DNA from: Saccharicrinis sp963677345
Lineage (GTDB): Bacteria; Bacteroidota; Bacteroidia; Bacteroidales; Marinilabiliaceae
Reading direction: 5' to 3'
Length of the DNA: 64,000 bases
NCBI GenBank assembly: GCA_963677345.2
Contig: CAXXLC010000021.1
Span: 62,001 to 126,000, forward strand
The notes below the pieces were generated by a model that was not told where the DNA came from, did not search any database, and was given only the letters and a program-made list of their open reading frames with translations. Numbering within the stretch: position 1 is the stretch's first letter; the number at the start of each line of letters is the position of its first letter. The translations under genes and the position numbers were made by a program. Below, one piece after another: positions 34,701 to 43,721 of this stretch.

Positions 34701-36658
34701 CCAACATCTGAAAACGCTATTAATTTCATTGATAATCCACACGTATCTTTATCTTCCATTACGTCAGGAGAAGGAACTTCATAAAAATTGACTAAGATAT
34801 CAGCAGAATCCACGCATGAATTATTATCCTCTATCCAACGCAAAAGATAACTTCCATAAGAATCTGAGGTGATTGACGGATCCGGCTCATCAAAAGCTGA
34901 AAATGCTAAAACCCCACTTCCGCTAACAACTTTCCAGAAGCCATCCCCCAGGCTTGGAGTAGCATTTAAGATTGTATTTAAACCACATTCATTAATATCT
35001 ACACCTGCATTAGCCGCAGGTTGCTCGTAAACAACAACTGTAATATCATCAGAGTCCTCACAATTTTGCGAATCTCTAACAGTATAAGTAAAAGTGTACG
35101 TTCCTGGCTCATCAGTTGTAAATTCAGGGTTCTGAATACCGGAATCAGAAAGCTTATCCACACGAGCACCTGTCCATAAATGATAAATAAAAGATTCAGA
35201 ACCTCCGGAAGGTGCAGGATTTAACACTAATGCTTCACCCTGACATACATCAATGGTTGAATTTACAAACGAGATATTTACTGCTTCAACATCAATATCA
35301 ATGGTATCCTCATCAAAACAACCATTATCATCAGTAACCCTGTATACTAACTCGTAAGAGCTAGCTGAAATGGTAGTAAAATCCGGTGTTTGAATTGCTG
35401 TATTATCAATATGCGATACATCACCTTTCCACAAATGAATATATGGAGACAATCCACCTGATGGATTACCATCTAATTGAAGATTCACTCCAGGACAAAG
35501 GCTTGCCTGATCTCCTTGTAAAATATTTGCAGAAGGACCAGCCAGCACGGTAATATCAACGGTTCCTATATCCGAACATCCATTAGCATCCACAATAGAA
35601 TAAGCAATGGTATGTATTCCCGGACCTGCAAGACCAGGATCAAATAATGAACTATTAGTATTCGCAATCCCTGATCCACTCCATTGTCCATCACTATCAG
35701 CCGCTATTAAATAAAACGGACTATCCGACTCACAGACAGCAGGAACAGTTTGAATTGATGCATCAGGTAAGGCAACTATAAGTGCCATTGCAGTGGTTGT
35801 TACCGGAGGGTAATCACCATTTAATATATCTGCAGGAGGCAAACCATCTGAAAGATTTTCGTCATAAGGATTACATACATTCCAGTTTCTTAAAGTAACT
35901 TCAAAAAAAGAGCCCACAGGATAATAATCTGGTATTACTATTTCTAAGGAAGTATTATAAGGAGCAACAGGACCCTCTACCGGTCCCGGAATATAATCAA
36001 TACTGCCAGAATAAGGATAAGATCTAACCGAGCCGCCTACCTGTGCATCAGTTATTGTTGTCCCTCCGGTTCCATATATCCATTGAATCCAACGATCTTC
36101 ATTATTAATTACATCATTTTCATCTGGTGGAGTACAGTTCCACTGACTATTATCTGTAAAATGAAAAGTAGCACCATTCCCAACACATATTGGATACACC
36201 TGAGGATCAATAGCCAACTCTCCCCCATTCCTGTCATCAGTATCCCATACCGTAACTATCTGCTCCTGAACAGAACTTGTACAAACCGTACCATTAACAA
36301 CAAGAGTAGCCCTTGGATGATAATTACATACATCGCCAGTTGTTGGATAAATATGCGAATGAGTAGCTACATATTCCTTTAGCGAAGGATTTGCAGCATT
36401 AAAAGTGGCCTCGATAACTTCTACCGGATTACCATCATCCCAATCATATTGTATTTCAATATTTCCGGTTCCACTATAATTGACGCCTCTGTACGTTACT
36501 TCCCACTGTACAGTAACAGGTGCACATTTCCCATCAGGAAATATATCATTTGCCTTCGACAGGTATGCACAATCCTGAGCATACCCAAACGGCAAATAAC
36601 TAATTGCCAATACCAATAATGCAACCAGGTGTTTTGTTGTGTTGTGTTGATTATTCAC
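31706..36658 (-). CDS. Giant PKD-repeat surface protein with type IX gliding-motility C-terminal domain
   Basis: A 1650-residue exported protein. After a signal peptide (ending FGYAQ) come Ig-like and SprB-type modules (about 280-720) and then about ten PKD repeats (YYWNFGNGNVSTEENPV, FFWEFGDGNVSANSNPV, YAWDFGNGDASTEQNPV). Around residues 1000-1330 a roughly 220-residue unit is duplicated in tandem (EPNDFAICSPK and EPNDFSVCSPK; RIRLITENSFGCKDSMDG twice). The end is a CHU_C/type B sorting domain (FPNAFTPN, LQIFSRWGQLIFES, GVYIWKVTC). It would be secreted by T9SS and displayed at the surface as an adhesin-like protein; ligand unknown. Confidence 0.93.
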   Translation of the reverse strand: MNNQHNTTKHLVALLVLAISYLPFGYAQDCAYLSKANDIFPDGKCAPVTVQWEVTYRGVNYSGTGNIEIQYDWDDGNPVEVIEATFNAANPSLKEYVATHSHIYPTTGDVCNYHPRATLVVNGTVCTSSVQEQIVTVWDTDDRNGGELAIDPQVYPICVGNGATFHFTDNSQWNCTPPDENDVINNEDRWIQWIYGTGGTTITDAQVGGSVRSYPYSGSIDYIPGPVEGPVAPYNTSLEIVIPDYYPVGSFFEVTLRNWNVCNPYDENLSDGLPPADILNGDYPPVTTTAMALIVALPDASIQTVPAVCESDSPFYLIAADSDGQWSGSGIANTNSSLFDPGLAGPGIHTIAYSIVDANGCSDIGTVDITVLAGPSANILQGDQASLCPGVNLQLDGNPSGGLSPYIHLWKGDVSHIDNTAIQTPDFTTISASSYELVYRVTDDNGCFDEDTIDIDVEAVNISFVNSTIDVCQGEALVLNPAPSGGSESFIYHLWTGARVDKLSDSGIQNPEFTTDEPGTYTFTYTVRDSQNCEDSDDITVVVYEQPAANAGVDINECGLNTILNATPSLGDGFWKVVSGSGVLAFSAFDEPDPSITSDSYGSYLLRWIEDNNSCVDSADILVNFYEVPSPDVMEDKDTCGLSMKLIAFSDVGSSLWSKAEGPGDVVFADAANDTTIVRVDTPGKYKFAYSEDNGGCVGSDTVTINFYQVPVAIVGDVPSIECTPFEMQFENNSTNAGSYYWNFGNGNVSTEENPVQTYSNNTPNPVSYDITLITKTENGCSDTLNTAITIAPAPVSYFEMSNAVGCSPLITDFTNKSQGADTYEWLFGDSSLVETTENTRHTFYNTETYIQSFGVRLVVENTFGCTDTSRLFTTVYPNQDFNLVASPDSGCSPLNVRFTADPGAFQYGWDLGEGEVNQGVNQNVKAYINESDSKEKYTVTLYTTSIYGCLDTTETVITVLPSPTTSFEPNDFAICSPKEVLFINSTEDIEKSYWSFGDGTSMTVAGNEQVEHTYVNEELTSKDYRIRLITENSFGCKDSMDGFTSVNPAVTASVSGGTTACSPFEIQFGNQSIGAVSYFWNFDDGNTSNNILGANIFENPGDEAMEFEVSMIASSAYGCSDTAYISVTVLPSPDTYFEPNDFSVCSPKLVEFTNYTEGVVSSCWTFGDGTIEVTDGSQNIEHTYYNDKFTPLDYRIRLITENSFGCKDSMDGYTSVNPNVEAAITGSGAGCSPLEVSLGNESIGANNFVWNYGDGNTSANYLGLNTFENKTTGDVEYEVSLIATSVYGCSDTSYTSVNVFATPQPDFTVTPEYQQMPESTISLDNITAGTQWSYEWKFGDGGSSAMAEPGTYTYLHSGSFIITLKAYSGQCESSIEHEIEIAPNVPSVSYGPSSAGCPALTVEFFSETLDAESFFWEFGDGNVSANSNPVHTYYTSGEYNVTLTVTGPGGQTIKDDLIVNVYPQPTAYFEAYPKVVTIPGQSVTFANKSIEADSYAWDFGNGDASTEQNPVYEYSAAGNYDVSLLASNEYGCTDVYALNEPIIAEEGGDIEFPNAFTPNTSGESSGEYVYGDKNNYVFYPTIQEGIEEYKLQIFSRWGQLIFESHDILIGWNGYYNGTLCAQGVYIWKVTCRFGTGQVKVYTGDVTLIR

Positions 36659-36951
36659 CTTGGTTTTTTTTATGTGTTATGGTTTTAAACGATGTTTTTA
36701 AAAAATAGTTTTGATTGAATGATGTTTTTTTAAGATGATTGTATTAAATACATTGATAAAAACAAAGCTTAATACTACATTTTAATTATATGATTTATAT
36801 CAGGAATGCCTTATTCACAAGGGTTTGATGAGATTCGTCATTTTTTTTATTTGTATTTAAAAAGATTTTTACACTATTATTTAAACGATTATTCGTTGAT
36901 ACTTTTAAAAGGAAGATTCTTATAATAACAGTTACTTTAGTTATATAATTT
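36659..36951. other. AT-rich divergent promoter region
   Basis: The region separates the PKD gene (leftward) from proline dehydrogenase (rightward). It is rich in T and TTTT runs. I see no dyad or hairpin that I would defend, and no open frame. Confidence 0.5.
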
Positions 36952-37869
36952 ATGAATATGATAAATAAAGCAATAGCCTCAATAATTCCATATTTCCCAA
37001 AAAATTTCGTGTGGATTTTTTCTAAAAAATATATTGCAGGAGAAACAATAGAGGATGCTATTTCAGCTTCCAGGAGTTTAAATGAGCATGGTGCAATGGT
37101 AACTCTAGATCTTTTAGGTGAGTTTATTACAAACCTGAATCAAGCTGATGATAACCGGGATCAATATCTTCGAATTATTGATGCATTTGAGAATGCAAAA
37201 ATCAGAGGAAATTATTCTATAAAACCAACCAGTTTTGGTTTATTGATAGATCCTGAAAAATGCTATCAAAATATCAGAACCATTGTTGCTGTTGCTGCCA
37301 AGTACAACAATTTTGTTCGCATTGATATGGAAGATGCAGAGTGTGTTGACTTGGAGCTTACCTTATACAAAAGGCTAAAACTTGAATTCCCCGGAAATGT
37401 TGGATTGGTAATTCAGGGGTATCTTTATCGTACAGAAAAAGATGTTGATAACCTTTTAAAATTGCATACTCCTGATTCTCCGCTAAACTTTAGACTTTGT
37501 AAAGGTATTTATGTAGAGCCTGAAGAAATTGCAATTAAGGATCCTCAGAAGATAAATGAAAATTATTTAAAGATATTAGATAAACTACTTTACAATGGAG
37601 TTTATGTTGGTATAGCTACACACGACAAAAAGCTTATTAATGGAGCAAAGAAACTTATAAAAAAATACAATGTCCCGAAAGATATGTATGAGTTTCAAAT
37701 GCTTTATGGAGTAACTCCCGAATTACGAACTAGTATTGTTGCCGATGGTCACGAAATGAGGGTTTATGTACCTTATGGAAAAGACTGGTTTGGATATTCT
37801 ACACGCCGTTTGAAAGAAAATCCAAAAATGGCTCAACACATTATCAAATCCATTTTTGTAAAAGGTTAG
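36952..37869 (+). CDS. Proline dehydrogenase
   Basis: A 305-residue stand-alone proline dehydrogenase. The TIM-barrel shows NHGAMVTLDLLGE-type opening (written here as LNEHGAMVTLDLLGEF), VRIDMEDAECVD, FRLCKGIYVEPEEIA, ATHDKKLI, EFQMLYGVTPELR and the substrate-binding end GYSTRRLKENP. It oxidises proline to pyrroline-5-carboxylate with FAD, passing electrons to quinone. The P5C dehydrogenase is not in the window. No Shine-Dalgarno sequence is visible, as usual in this phylum. Confidence 0.92.
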   Translation: MNMINKAIASIIPYFPKNFVWIFSKKYIAGETIEDAISASRSLNEHGAMVTLDLLGEFITNLNQADDNRDQYLRIIDAFENAKIRGNYSIKPTSFGLLIDPEKCYQNIRTIVAVAAKYNNFVRIDMEDAECVDLELTLYKRLKLEFPGNVGLVIQGYLYRTEKDVDNLLKLHTPDSPLNFRLCKGIYVEPEEIAIKDPQKINENYLKILDKLLYNGVYVGIATHDKKLINGAKKLIKKYNVPKDMYEFQMLYGVTPELRTSIVADGHEMRVYVPYGKDWFGYSTRRLKENPKMAQHIIKSIFVKG

Positions 37870-37892
37870 GTTAATATATTGGTTATGTTTAT

Positions 37893-37931
37893 GAGCGGGC
37901 AAGGTCGGGGAAGACCTTGCTCGTTTTTTTT
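37893..37931 (+). terminator. Strong Rho-independent terminator after proline dehydrogenase
   Basis: GAGCGGGCAAGGTC (37893-37906) pairs with GACCTTGCTC (37913-37922), followed by G and eight or more T. The run ends at the start of the convergent gene. Confidence 0.88.
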
Positions 37932-38737
37932 TATTTACCTTTCAATCGCACTTTCACCCCTAAGTTAACAAACCAATACCTATGCTTGTTAAAATACTCT
38001 TGATAAGTGCAACCAATCATCGGAGAAAGGTAGAAAATACCTTTCTCCATTATTACAAAATCACCTGTAATTTTTACTTCCTGCCTGTACCTATCTGCTG
38101 ATTTACTTTCTGTCCAACGATAATTTGCAGCAAAATTCAATTTACTTTCCATTAGACTTAAATCCAGTCCTGCAGAACTTTCAAAATATGAAGTTTTAGG
38201 AGACAGAACAGAAGTAAACCCGATTCCATAATTGATTTTTAGATTTTTAATTGGAACACGAATCACAAGAACCTGCCAGTCCAAAGACTTCAAATTATCT
38301 GTTTCATCGCACAATACCGAATATCTAAAATCAGAGGCAAATATTCCCCAATTTAATCTTATGGACGGATTCAATGTATTTTCGTTAAACAATGTCGAGC
38401 CCCAATCAAAACCTGATTCAAGAGATATAATATTTGGATAGCAATCTCTATTCTCCAAAACACTCTTTTGAGCCTGATAGGTAGCAAAACTTACGCCCTT
38501 AACGATTCCACAAAGGATTTCCCCAAATATCCAGTCTCCAAAACTTCCATCATCATCATAAGATGATGATCTGCCAGAAGAATATGATGATCGTGTACTT
38601 GTATAAGATTTAGAGGATTTGGATTTTTTATCATTTTTAATATCCTCCTTAATAGTCCTTACCTGACATTGTAAATGGACAGATATCGTTAATAATATAA
38701 ATATTACTAATAGTTTAAGATTTGTCATTATTACCAT
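37931..38737 (-). CDS. Hypothetical exported beta-barrel protein with Ser/Tyr-rich region
   Basis: A 268-residue protein with a signal peptide (ending VHLQCQ). Residues about 35-65 are low complexity (KSSKSYTSTRSSYSSGRSSS, then YDDDG). The remainder alternates amphipathic beta strands and ends YWFVNLGVKVRLKGK, consistent with an outer-membrane barrel. I do not recognise a family. It is convergent with proline dehydrogenase and monocistronic. Confidence 0.7.
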   Translation of the reverse strand: MVIMTNLKLLVIFILLTISVHLQCQVRTIKEDIKNDKKSKSSKSYTSTRSSYSSGRSSSYDDDGSFGDWIFGEILCGIVKGVSFATYQAQKSVLENRDCYPNIISLESGFDWGSTLFNENTLNPSIRLNWGIFASDFRYSVLCDETDNLKSLDWQVLVIRVPIKNLKINYGIGFTSVLSPKTSYFESSAGLDLSLMESKLNFAANYRWTESKSADRYRQEVKITGDFVIMEKGIFYLSPMIGCTYQEYFNKHRYWFVNLGVKVRLKGK

Positions 38738-38809
38738 TTTGTTAAGTAGTTATAATAATGACAAACAACTTAATTAAAACACATAGAAGAAATTGCGAAA
38801 ACGATTTTA

Positions 38810-40117
38810 TCAGGCTAATTTAGAATAGACGGCTTTCTTTGCAAGCAAAGTTTGAGACAAGCTCCGTGAAAGCATATACAATAACATGGATAACCAAAGC
38901 GCATGTACTCCCAGACTTTTATAAAACAAATAATATGGAATAAAAAAGAAAACTATTGATGAAATTAACATTGTATTGCGCATCGCCTTGGAAGCTGTTG
39001 CACCAATATAAATTCCATCCCAAATATACGAAGCAAAACTAACAAGTGGAATAAATATTAACCACCAAAGATATTGACCCGCCTCATCCAGAACATTTTG
39101 TTTGTTGGTAAACAATCTTAGAAACTGATCGCCAAAAAACAAATAGGCCAGTGTAAATCCTACGCCAAAAAACAATCCCCAATAAAACAGTTTTCCTGAA
39201 GCCTCTGACAATTTAGATTTATTTTTTGCACCAAAGTACTTTCCCACAATGGCTTCAGCAGCATAGGCAAAACCATCTAAAAAGTACGAGAATAAAAACA
39301 AAAATTGAATCAATGCACTATTAGCAGCTAATGCAACATCACCAAAACCGGCTGATTGAGAAGTAAAAAATGTAAATACGGCAATAACACACATAGTGCG
39401 AATAAAAATATCACCGCTGACATTTAAAAACTTTTTAAATTCAGAAATAACAGCAACAGCCTTGACATTAAAATAATGCGTTACCCAGGTATATTTTTTC
39501 AAAAAAAGAATGACTGCCAAAACAAAACCTGAATATTGCGCAATAACAGAACCCATTGCAACACCTCTTTCCTGCATTCCAAAATGCCGTACAAAAAGAA
39601 AACTGCAAGCTATATTTACAATATTTATCAACACTGAAATTACCATCGGATATAAAGCATTCTGCATTCCTAAAAACCATCCATTAATAACCATCAGTGA
39701 AATGGCCGCAGGTGCCGCCCATATCCTAACATAAAAATAATTCCTTGCCAATTCTTTAACCTCTGCACTTCCATCTAACAATATAAAACTTAACTTTTCT
39801 AATCCCGTCTGAAATATTAATAACAGTAAACTTCCTGCCAGTGCGATAAATAGTCCCCGATAAAAAACCATTGACACGCCTTGATGATCATTCCTCCCAT
39901 AAGCCTGGGCTGCAATACCACTAATACTCATACGTAGAAACGCAAATCCCCAATACACAAAATTAAAGATAACACCCCCTAAAGCAACCGCTCCCATAAA
40001 AAGTTCGGAATTCAAATATCCCATTAAATGCAAATCCACCATACTTAAAAGAGGCACGGTAAGATTTGTTAAAATATTGGGAATCGACAACTTAAGAATA
40101 TCTTTATGCACAACCAA
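38810..40117 (-). CDS. MATE-family efflux transporter (DinF-like)
   Basis: A 435-residue inner-membrane protein with about twelve hydrophobic segments in two similar halves. It begins LKLSIPNILTNLTVPLLSMV and contains SGIAAQAYGRNDHQGV and FAYAAEAIVGKYFGAKNKSK, the paired MATE loops. It exports drugs or metabolites in exchange for H+ or Na+. Monocistronic; substrate not predictable. Confidence 0.92.
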   Translation of the reverse strand: MVVHKDILKLSIPNILTNLTVPLLSMVDLHLMGYLNSELFMGAVALGGVIFNFVYWGFAFLRMSISGIAAQAYGRNDHQGVSMVFYRGLFIALAGSLLLLIFQTGLEKLSFILLDGSAEVKELARNYFYVRIWAAPAAISLMVINGWFLGMQNALYPMVISVLINIVNIACSFLFVRHFGMQERGVAMGSVIAQYSGFVLAVILFLKKYTWVTHYFNVKAVAVISEFKKFLNVSGDIFIRTMCVIAVFTFFTSQSAGFGDVALAANSALIQFLFLFSYFLDGFAYAAEAIVGKYFGAKNKSKLSEASGKLFYWGLFFGVGFTLAYLFFGDQFLRLFTNKQNVLDEAGQYLWWLIFIPLVSFASYIWDGIYIGATASKAMRNTMLISSIVFFFIPYYLFYKSLGVHALWLSMLLYMLSRSLSQTLLAKKAVYSKLA

Positions 40118-40276
40118 TAAAATTTTATGAGCTGCGAAGATAAAAAATTTAAACTTTCTCTAAACATTTTCTGTCTGCAGATGTTTTACTCCTGACTTCA
40201 ATATATAACGAATTTAAGATTTTGATATCTTTTATTGAAGCAAATAAAATATGTAGAACATTAAATTATTATAATT

Positions 40277-40876
40277 ATGTCATTTGAATTACCAAAATTA
40301 GACTATGCTTACGACGCATTAGAACCACATATTGATGCCAGGACTATGGAAATTCACCATAGCAAACACCATGCCGGCTACACGAATAATTTAAACGCTG
40401 CAATTAAAGGAACTGATTTGGAAGGAAAGTCAATTGAGGATATTCTTTCAGGAATTTCAGGTCAGCCTGCAGCTGTAAGAAACAATGGAGGAGGATTTTT
40501 TAACCACAATTTATTCTGGAAAGTAATGTCTCCTAAAGGTGGAGGTGTTCCATCGGGAGAAGTTCTTCAGGCTATAGAAAAGAACTTTGGTTCTTTCGAT
40601 GCTTTTAAAGATGAATTTTCTAAAGCTGCTGCAACGCGCTTTGGTTCTGGTTGGGCATGGTTGGTTAAACAATCTGATGACAAACTTGTTATAACTTCAA
40701 CGCCAAATCAAGACAATCCTTTAATGGATATTGCAGAGGTAAAAGGAACTCCGGTGCTGGCATTAGATGTATGGGAACATGCATATTATTTAAAGTATCA
40801 AAATTTACGTCCCGATTATATTAGTGCATTTTGGAATGTAGTTAACTGGGATGAAGTTAGTAAATTATTAAAGTAA
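40277..40876 (+). CDS. Superoxide dismutase, Fe/Mn family
   Basis: A 199-residue dismutase. Metal ligands are visible: His in HHSKHHAGYTNNLN, His in FFNHNLFW, and Asp and His in LDVWEHAYYLKYQNLRPDY. It removes superoxide in the cytosol. The FGSGWAWLV and NPLMD motifs do not separate Fe from Mn or cambialistic use. Own terminator downstream. Confidence 0.95.
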   Translation: MSFELPKLDYAYDALEPHIDARTMEIHHSKHHAGYTNNLNAAIKGTDLEGKSIEDILSGISGQPAAVRNNGGGFFNHNLFWKVMSPKGGGVPSGEVLQAIEKNFGSFDAFKDEFSKAAATRFGSGWAWLVKQSDDKLVITSTPNQDNPLMDIAEVKGTPVLALDVWEHAYYLKYQNLRPDYISAFWNVVNWDEVSKLLK

Positions 40877-40929
40877 TTTTCTTTATAAAAATTTAATAGG
40901 TTAGTTTGTTTATTTTGTCTGGGTAATGT

Positions 40930-40970
40930 GGGGTGACTCTTTTAAGTAAGAGTCGCCCCATTGTTTTTTT
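40930..40970 (+). terminator. Rho-independent terminator after superoxide dismutase
   Basis: GGGGTGACTCTT (40930-40941) pairs with AAGAGTCGCCCC (40948-40959) with one G-T-type mismatch at the T/G position, followed by ATTG and seven T. Confidence 0.85.
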
Positions 40971-41144
40971 ACTGTTAAAAATAAATGAGGCTAAATTGAA
41001 AATCGACGAAGCCAAAGCCTATAACATCATAACAAGGTGGCAGTACCTCCGCTGAATAGCTAAAACAAAATTATCATAGAAAAAATACCGACATAAAGAA
41101 AATTGAAAACAAACCTAATATCTATGACCTAAAATTCATTCTTA
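40971..41144. repeat. Short intergenic stretch with a dispersed 25-bp motif
   Basis: No gene. GAGGCTAAATTGAAAATCGA (40987-41006) and its continuation CGAAG recur with two changes at 51735-51760 (GAGGCTGAATTTAAAATCGA). The role is unknown. Confidence 0.4.
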
Positions 41145-42407
41145 CTACCAGTCAACTTTCTTTCTGCGAACAGGCATGGTCATACACCTTGCACCACCAC
41201 CACCTCTTGCCAATTCGGATCCATTGATGGCAATAACATATTTTTCGTAATCAGACAAATTCACTTTTCCATCAACAACACTCTGAGCATTAACAATCTC
41301 AAATCCATTATTATTCATTTCTTCAAGCGTATACACATTACGGGCATAACCAATTACTTTGCCTGGTCCAACAGCAAAAAAGTTTGCACCACTATGCCAT
41401 TGCTCTCTTTCCTGAATCCATATATCTTTTTTACCACCACAATATACTGGTTTCAAAGGCATACCTAAATCTCTAAGACAATCCACCAGGTTACTTTGCT
41501 TCTCAATCTTTTTAACCTTACCATTATCAATTGTTATTAATATAGTCTGATATTTATTAGGCTGCATTATTATTGGATCATAAACCATACACTTATCCTT
41601 ATCAAGCAATGTAAACACCATATCTAAATGAATAAAACTTTCTGGTTTTGAGGGTAATTGCTGAACAACAACATTATGTTTCCCCTTATTTTTTTGAATC
41701 TTTTTAATCATAAAATCAATTCCCTGCGTTGTAGTCCTTAACCCGGTACCAACGATCAGAATATCCTCCCTGGCAACTAAAACATCCCCTCCTTCTACAG
41801 TAATTTCATTTTTATGATGCTTACTTGACAAGGGATTAATTGTTGTGGTTTTAATTTGAGATGAATGATTAAAGATGGCCTCCATAACCATAGATTCACG
41901 TTCTCTGACATTGTTGGCCATTTTACCAATTAATACATGGTCATATACAGTCATTGAAGCATCCCTGGTAAAAAAGAAATTATGCAAAGGTCTTAAAGCA
42001 TTTCGTTCATCAGAAAGAAAACCAGTAAGTGTATTTTTATTCAAAGGTAACCCCTCTATTAAATGCCTTGCCAAATCTTTTGCTTCGAGCTTTAACAAAG
42101 AAGACTTAATATGTTTTACTTTTTCTGATTTACAAATTCCAGAAACAAGATCCTCCTTCACTTCCGGAATTTCTAATATTTCTGACAATAAATCTTTTAC
42201 CTCAAAGGTCTTTGTAATTTTTTTTAGAACACCCTTTAATTGTTTATACTCTTGTTCTGCTACAGATAAGTTTAAAATATCACTATATAAAGCACGCTCG
42301 GCATTACCTGGGGTCATATTTTCAACCTCACTACCTGGAGTATGAAGAATAACAGCTTCTATTTCACCAATTTCAGAACAAACCTTAGTTTCTAATATAT
42401 TGCTCAT
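41145..42407 (-). CDS. arcA: Arginine deiminase
   Basis: A 420-residue deiminase. The catalytic Cys is in GGGGARCMTMPVRR near the C-terminus; the acid/His set appears as FFTRDASMTV, EGGDVLVA and SFIHLDMVFTLLD. It converts arginine to citrulline and ammonia, giving energy with ArcB/ArcC or acid resistance. Those partners are not in the window and the gene stands alone, as is common in Bacteroidetes. Confidence 0.94.
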   Translation of the reverse strand: MSNILETKVCSEIGEIEAVILHTPGSEVENMTPGNAERALYSDILNLSVAEQEYKQLKGVLKKITKTFEVKDLLSEILEIPEVKEDLVSGICKSEKVKHIKSSLLKLEAKDLARHLIEGLPLNKNTLTGFLSDERNALRPLHNFFFTRDASMTVYDHVLIGKMANNVRERESMVMEAIFNHSSQIKTTTINPLSSKHHKNEITVEGGDVLVAREDILIVGTGLRTTTQGIDFMIKKIQKNKGKHNVVVQQLPSKPESFIHLDMVFTLLDKDKCMVYDPIIMQPNKYQTILITIDNGKVKKIEKQSNLVDCLRDLGMPLKPVYCGGKKDIWIQEREQWHSGANFFAVGPGKVIGYARNVYTLEEMNNNGFEIVNAQSVVDGKVNLSDYEKYVIAINGSELARGGGGARCMTMPVRRKKVDW

Positions 42408-42420
42408 AATTTTTTATATA

Positions 42421-42451
42421 AAAAAGGATTGGCTACGAAAATAACCAATCC
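42421..42451 (-). terminator. Terminator after the FAD oxidoreductase gene (minus strand)
   Basis: On the minus strand GGATTGGTTA pairs with TAGCCAATCC and is followed by TTTTTTATAT. It lies between the oxidoreductase stop and the arcA start, so the two genes are separate units. Confidence 0.8.
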
Positions 42452-42473
42452 TCATTTAACAAAAGCTGACAAA

Positions 42474-43646
42474 TTACAGTGGTAATTCGGAATTAAATCT
42501 ATCCAAATCCCATTGTTCCATTAATGATTGTTGATATATTTTAGCTCTATCGCCATCATTTTTCATGAGTACAGCAGCAACTTTTCCATCTTTTAAATAT
42601 ACATCTCTTACTATAGCACCTTTTTCTTGTGAAATAACCTGATCTTCATCTCCTTTGGGAATGACTGAAAAATAAAACTCATCAAAAACCTCTGTTTTCA
42701 TGCGATAAGGCTCCACACTAAACACAAGACCCATTCCCATGGCATTTTTACCGGCAATATAGCCTTGTTTTTCAGCAGCATGCCATAATCCTGTAATCTG
42801 ACCGGTAATATGTTCTGCAACATCACCTGCGGCATAGATATCCGGATCTGATGTTTGCAAATATTCATTTACCAATACACCTGTATTACATTTAAGATCT
42901 GCATCCTGAGCTAAAGAAACATCAGGTCTGTATCCCATCGTCAAAATCAAAGCATCATATTCAAAATCTTTACCATCAATTTTAGCCATTAACGTTCCAT
43001 TATCGGTAACCGAAAAACTTAACTCTGAAACATTAAGTATTAATTCAATACCGGCCTTTTGAATAAACTGTGCCAGAAAATCAGAATATTTCTGATTCAG
43101 AAAGCGCTTTAAAACCAAGCCATTTCTATCAATCAAAACAACCTTTTTACCTAACTTAACCAACTGATCTGCGGCTTCCACTCCTTCAACCCCTGCTCCT
43201 ATAATTAAATATTTATTTAATTTTTGACTAAAACGAATAATATTCTCAACCTGGCGAGCCGTATGTACATGAAACATCCTTTCCTCAGGAATATTATCGT
43301 TCAATAATTGATTGGGAACATTTCCTGTTGCAAGAATGAGTTTCTTATATCTTAAATGGCCTCTGTGTTTAAATCCAAGCTCGTGGTGCTCGCAATGAAT
43401 ACTATCCACTCTATCATACAACAATTCAACATGATTGTTAACCAGCCAATCATGATCGATTAAAGCAAAATCGTCTTTACCAAAACCCGAAGCAATATTT
43501 TTATTTATTTTGGTACGCTTATATGGCAGGCGATCTTCATCTGTAAGCCAAAGAACAGAAGAGGAAGCATCTTCTTCCCGAATGGCCTTTATAGCCGAAA
43601 GGCCGGCTATTCCCCCTCCTATGATAATAAAATCCTTAACAACCAT
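42474..43646 (-). CDS. NAD(P)/FAD-dependent oxidoreductase (rubredoxin/nitrite reductase-like)
   Basis: A 390-residue two-Rossmann flavoprotein. FAD site IIGGGIAGLSAIKAIREED at the N-terminus, NAD(P) site YLIIGAGVEGVEAADQLVKL near 145-165, second FAD site TSDPDIYAAGDVAEHITG. The closest class is the rubredoxin reductase / small nitrite-reductase-like group, which passes electrons from NAD(P)H to a small redox protein. The partner is not identified. It lies 75 bp after the radical SAM gene on the same strand. Confidence 0.88.
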   Translation of the reverse strand: MVVKDFIIIGGGIAGLSAIKAIREEDASSSVLWLTDEDRLPYKRTKINKNIASGFGKDDFALIDHDWLVNNHVELLYDRVDSIHCEHHELGFKHRGHLRYKKLILATGNVPNQLLNDNIPEERMFHVHTARQVENIIRFSQKLNKYLIIGAGVEGVEAADQLVKLGKKVVLIDRNGLVLKRFLNQKYSDFLAQFIQKAGIELILNVSELSFSVTDNGTLMAKIDGKDFEYDALILTMGYRPDVSLAQDADLKCNTGVLVNEYLQTSDPDIYAAGDVAEHITGQITGLWHAAEKQGYIAGKNAMGMGLVFSVEPYRMKTEVFDEFYFSVIPKGDEDQVISQEKGAIVRDVYLKDGKVAAVLMKNDGDRAKIYQQSLMEQWDLDRFNSELPL

Positions 43647-43721
43647 AATATGAATTTTTAGTAGGTCTTTCTTAAAGTTAGTTTATTATATAAAGAAAAG
43701 AAAATCAAATTTGTTTAATAT

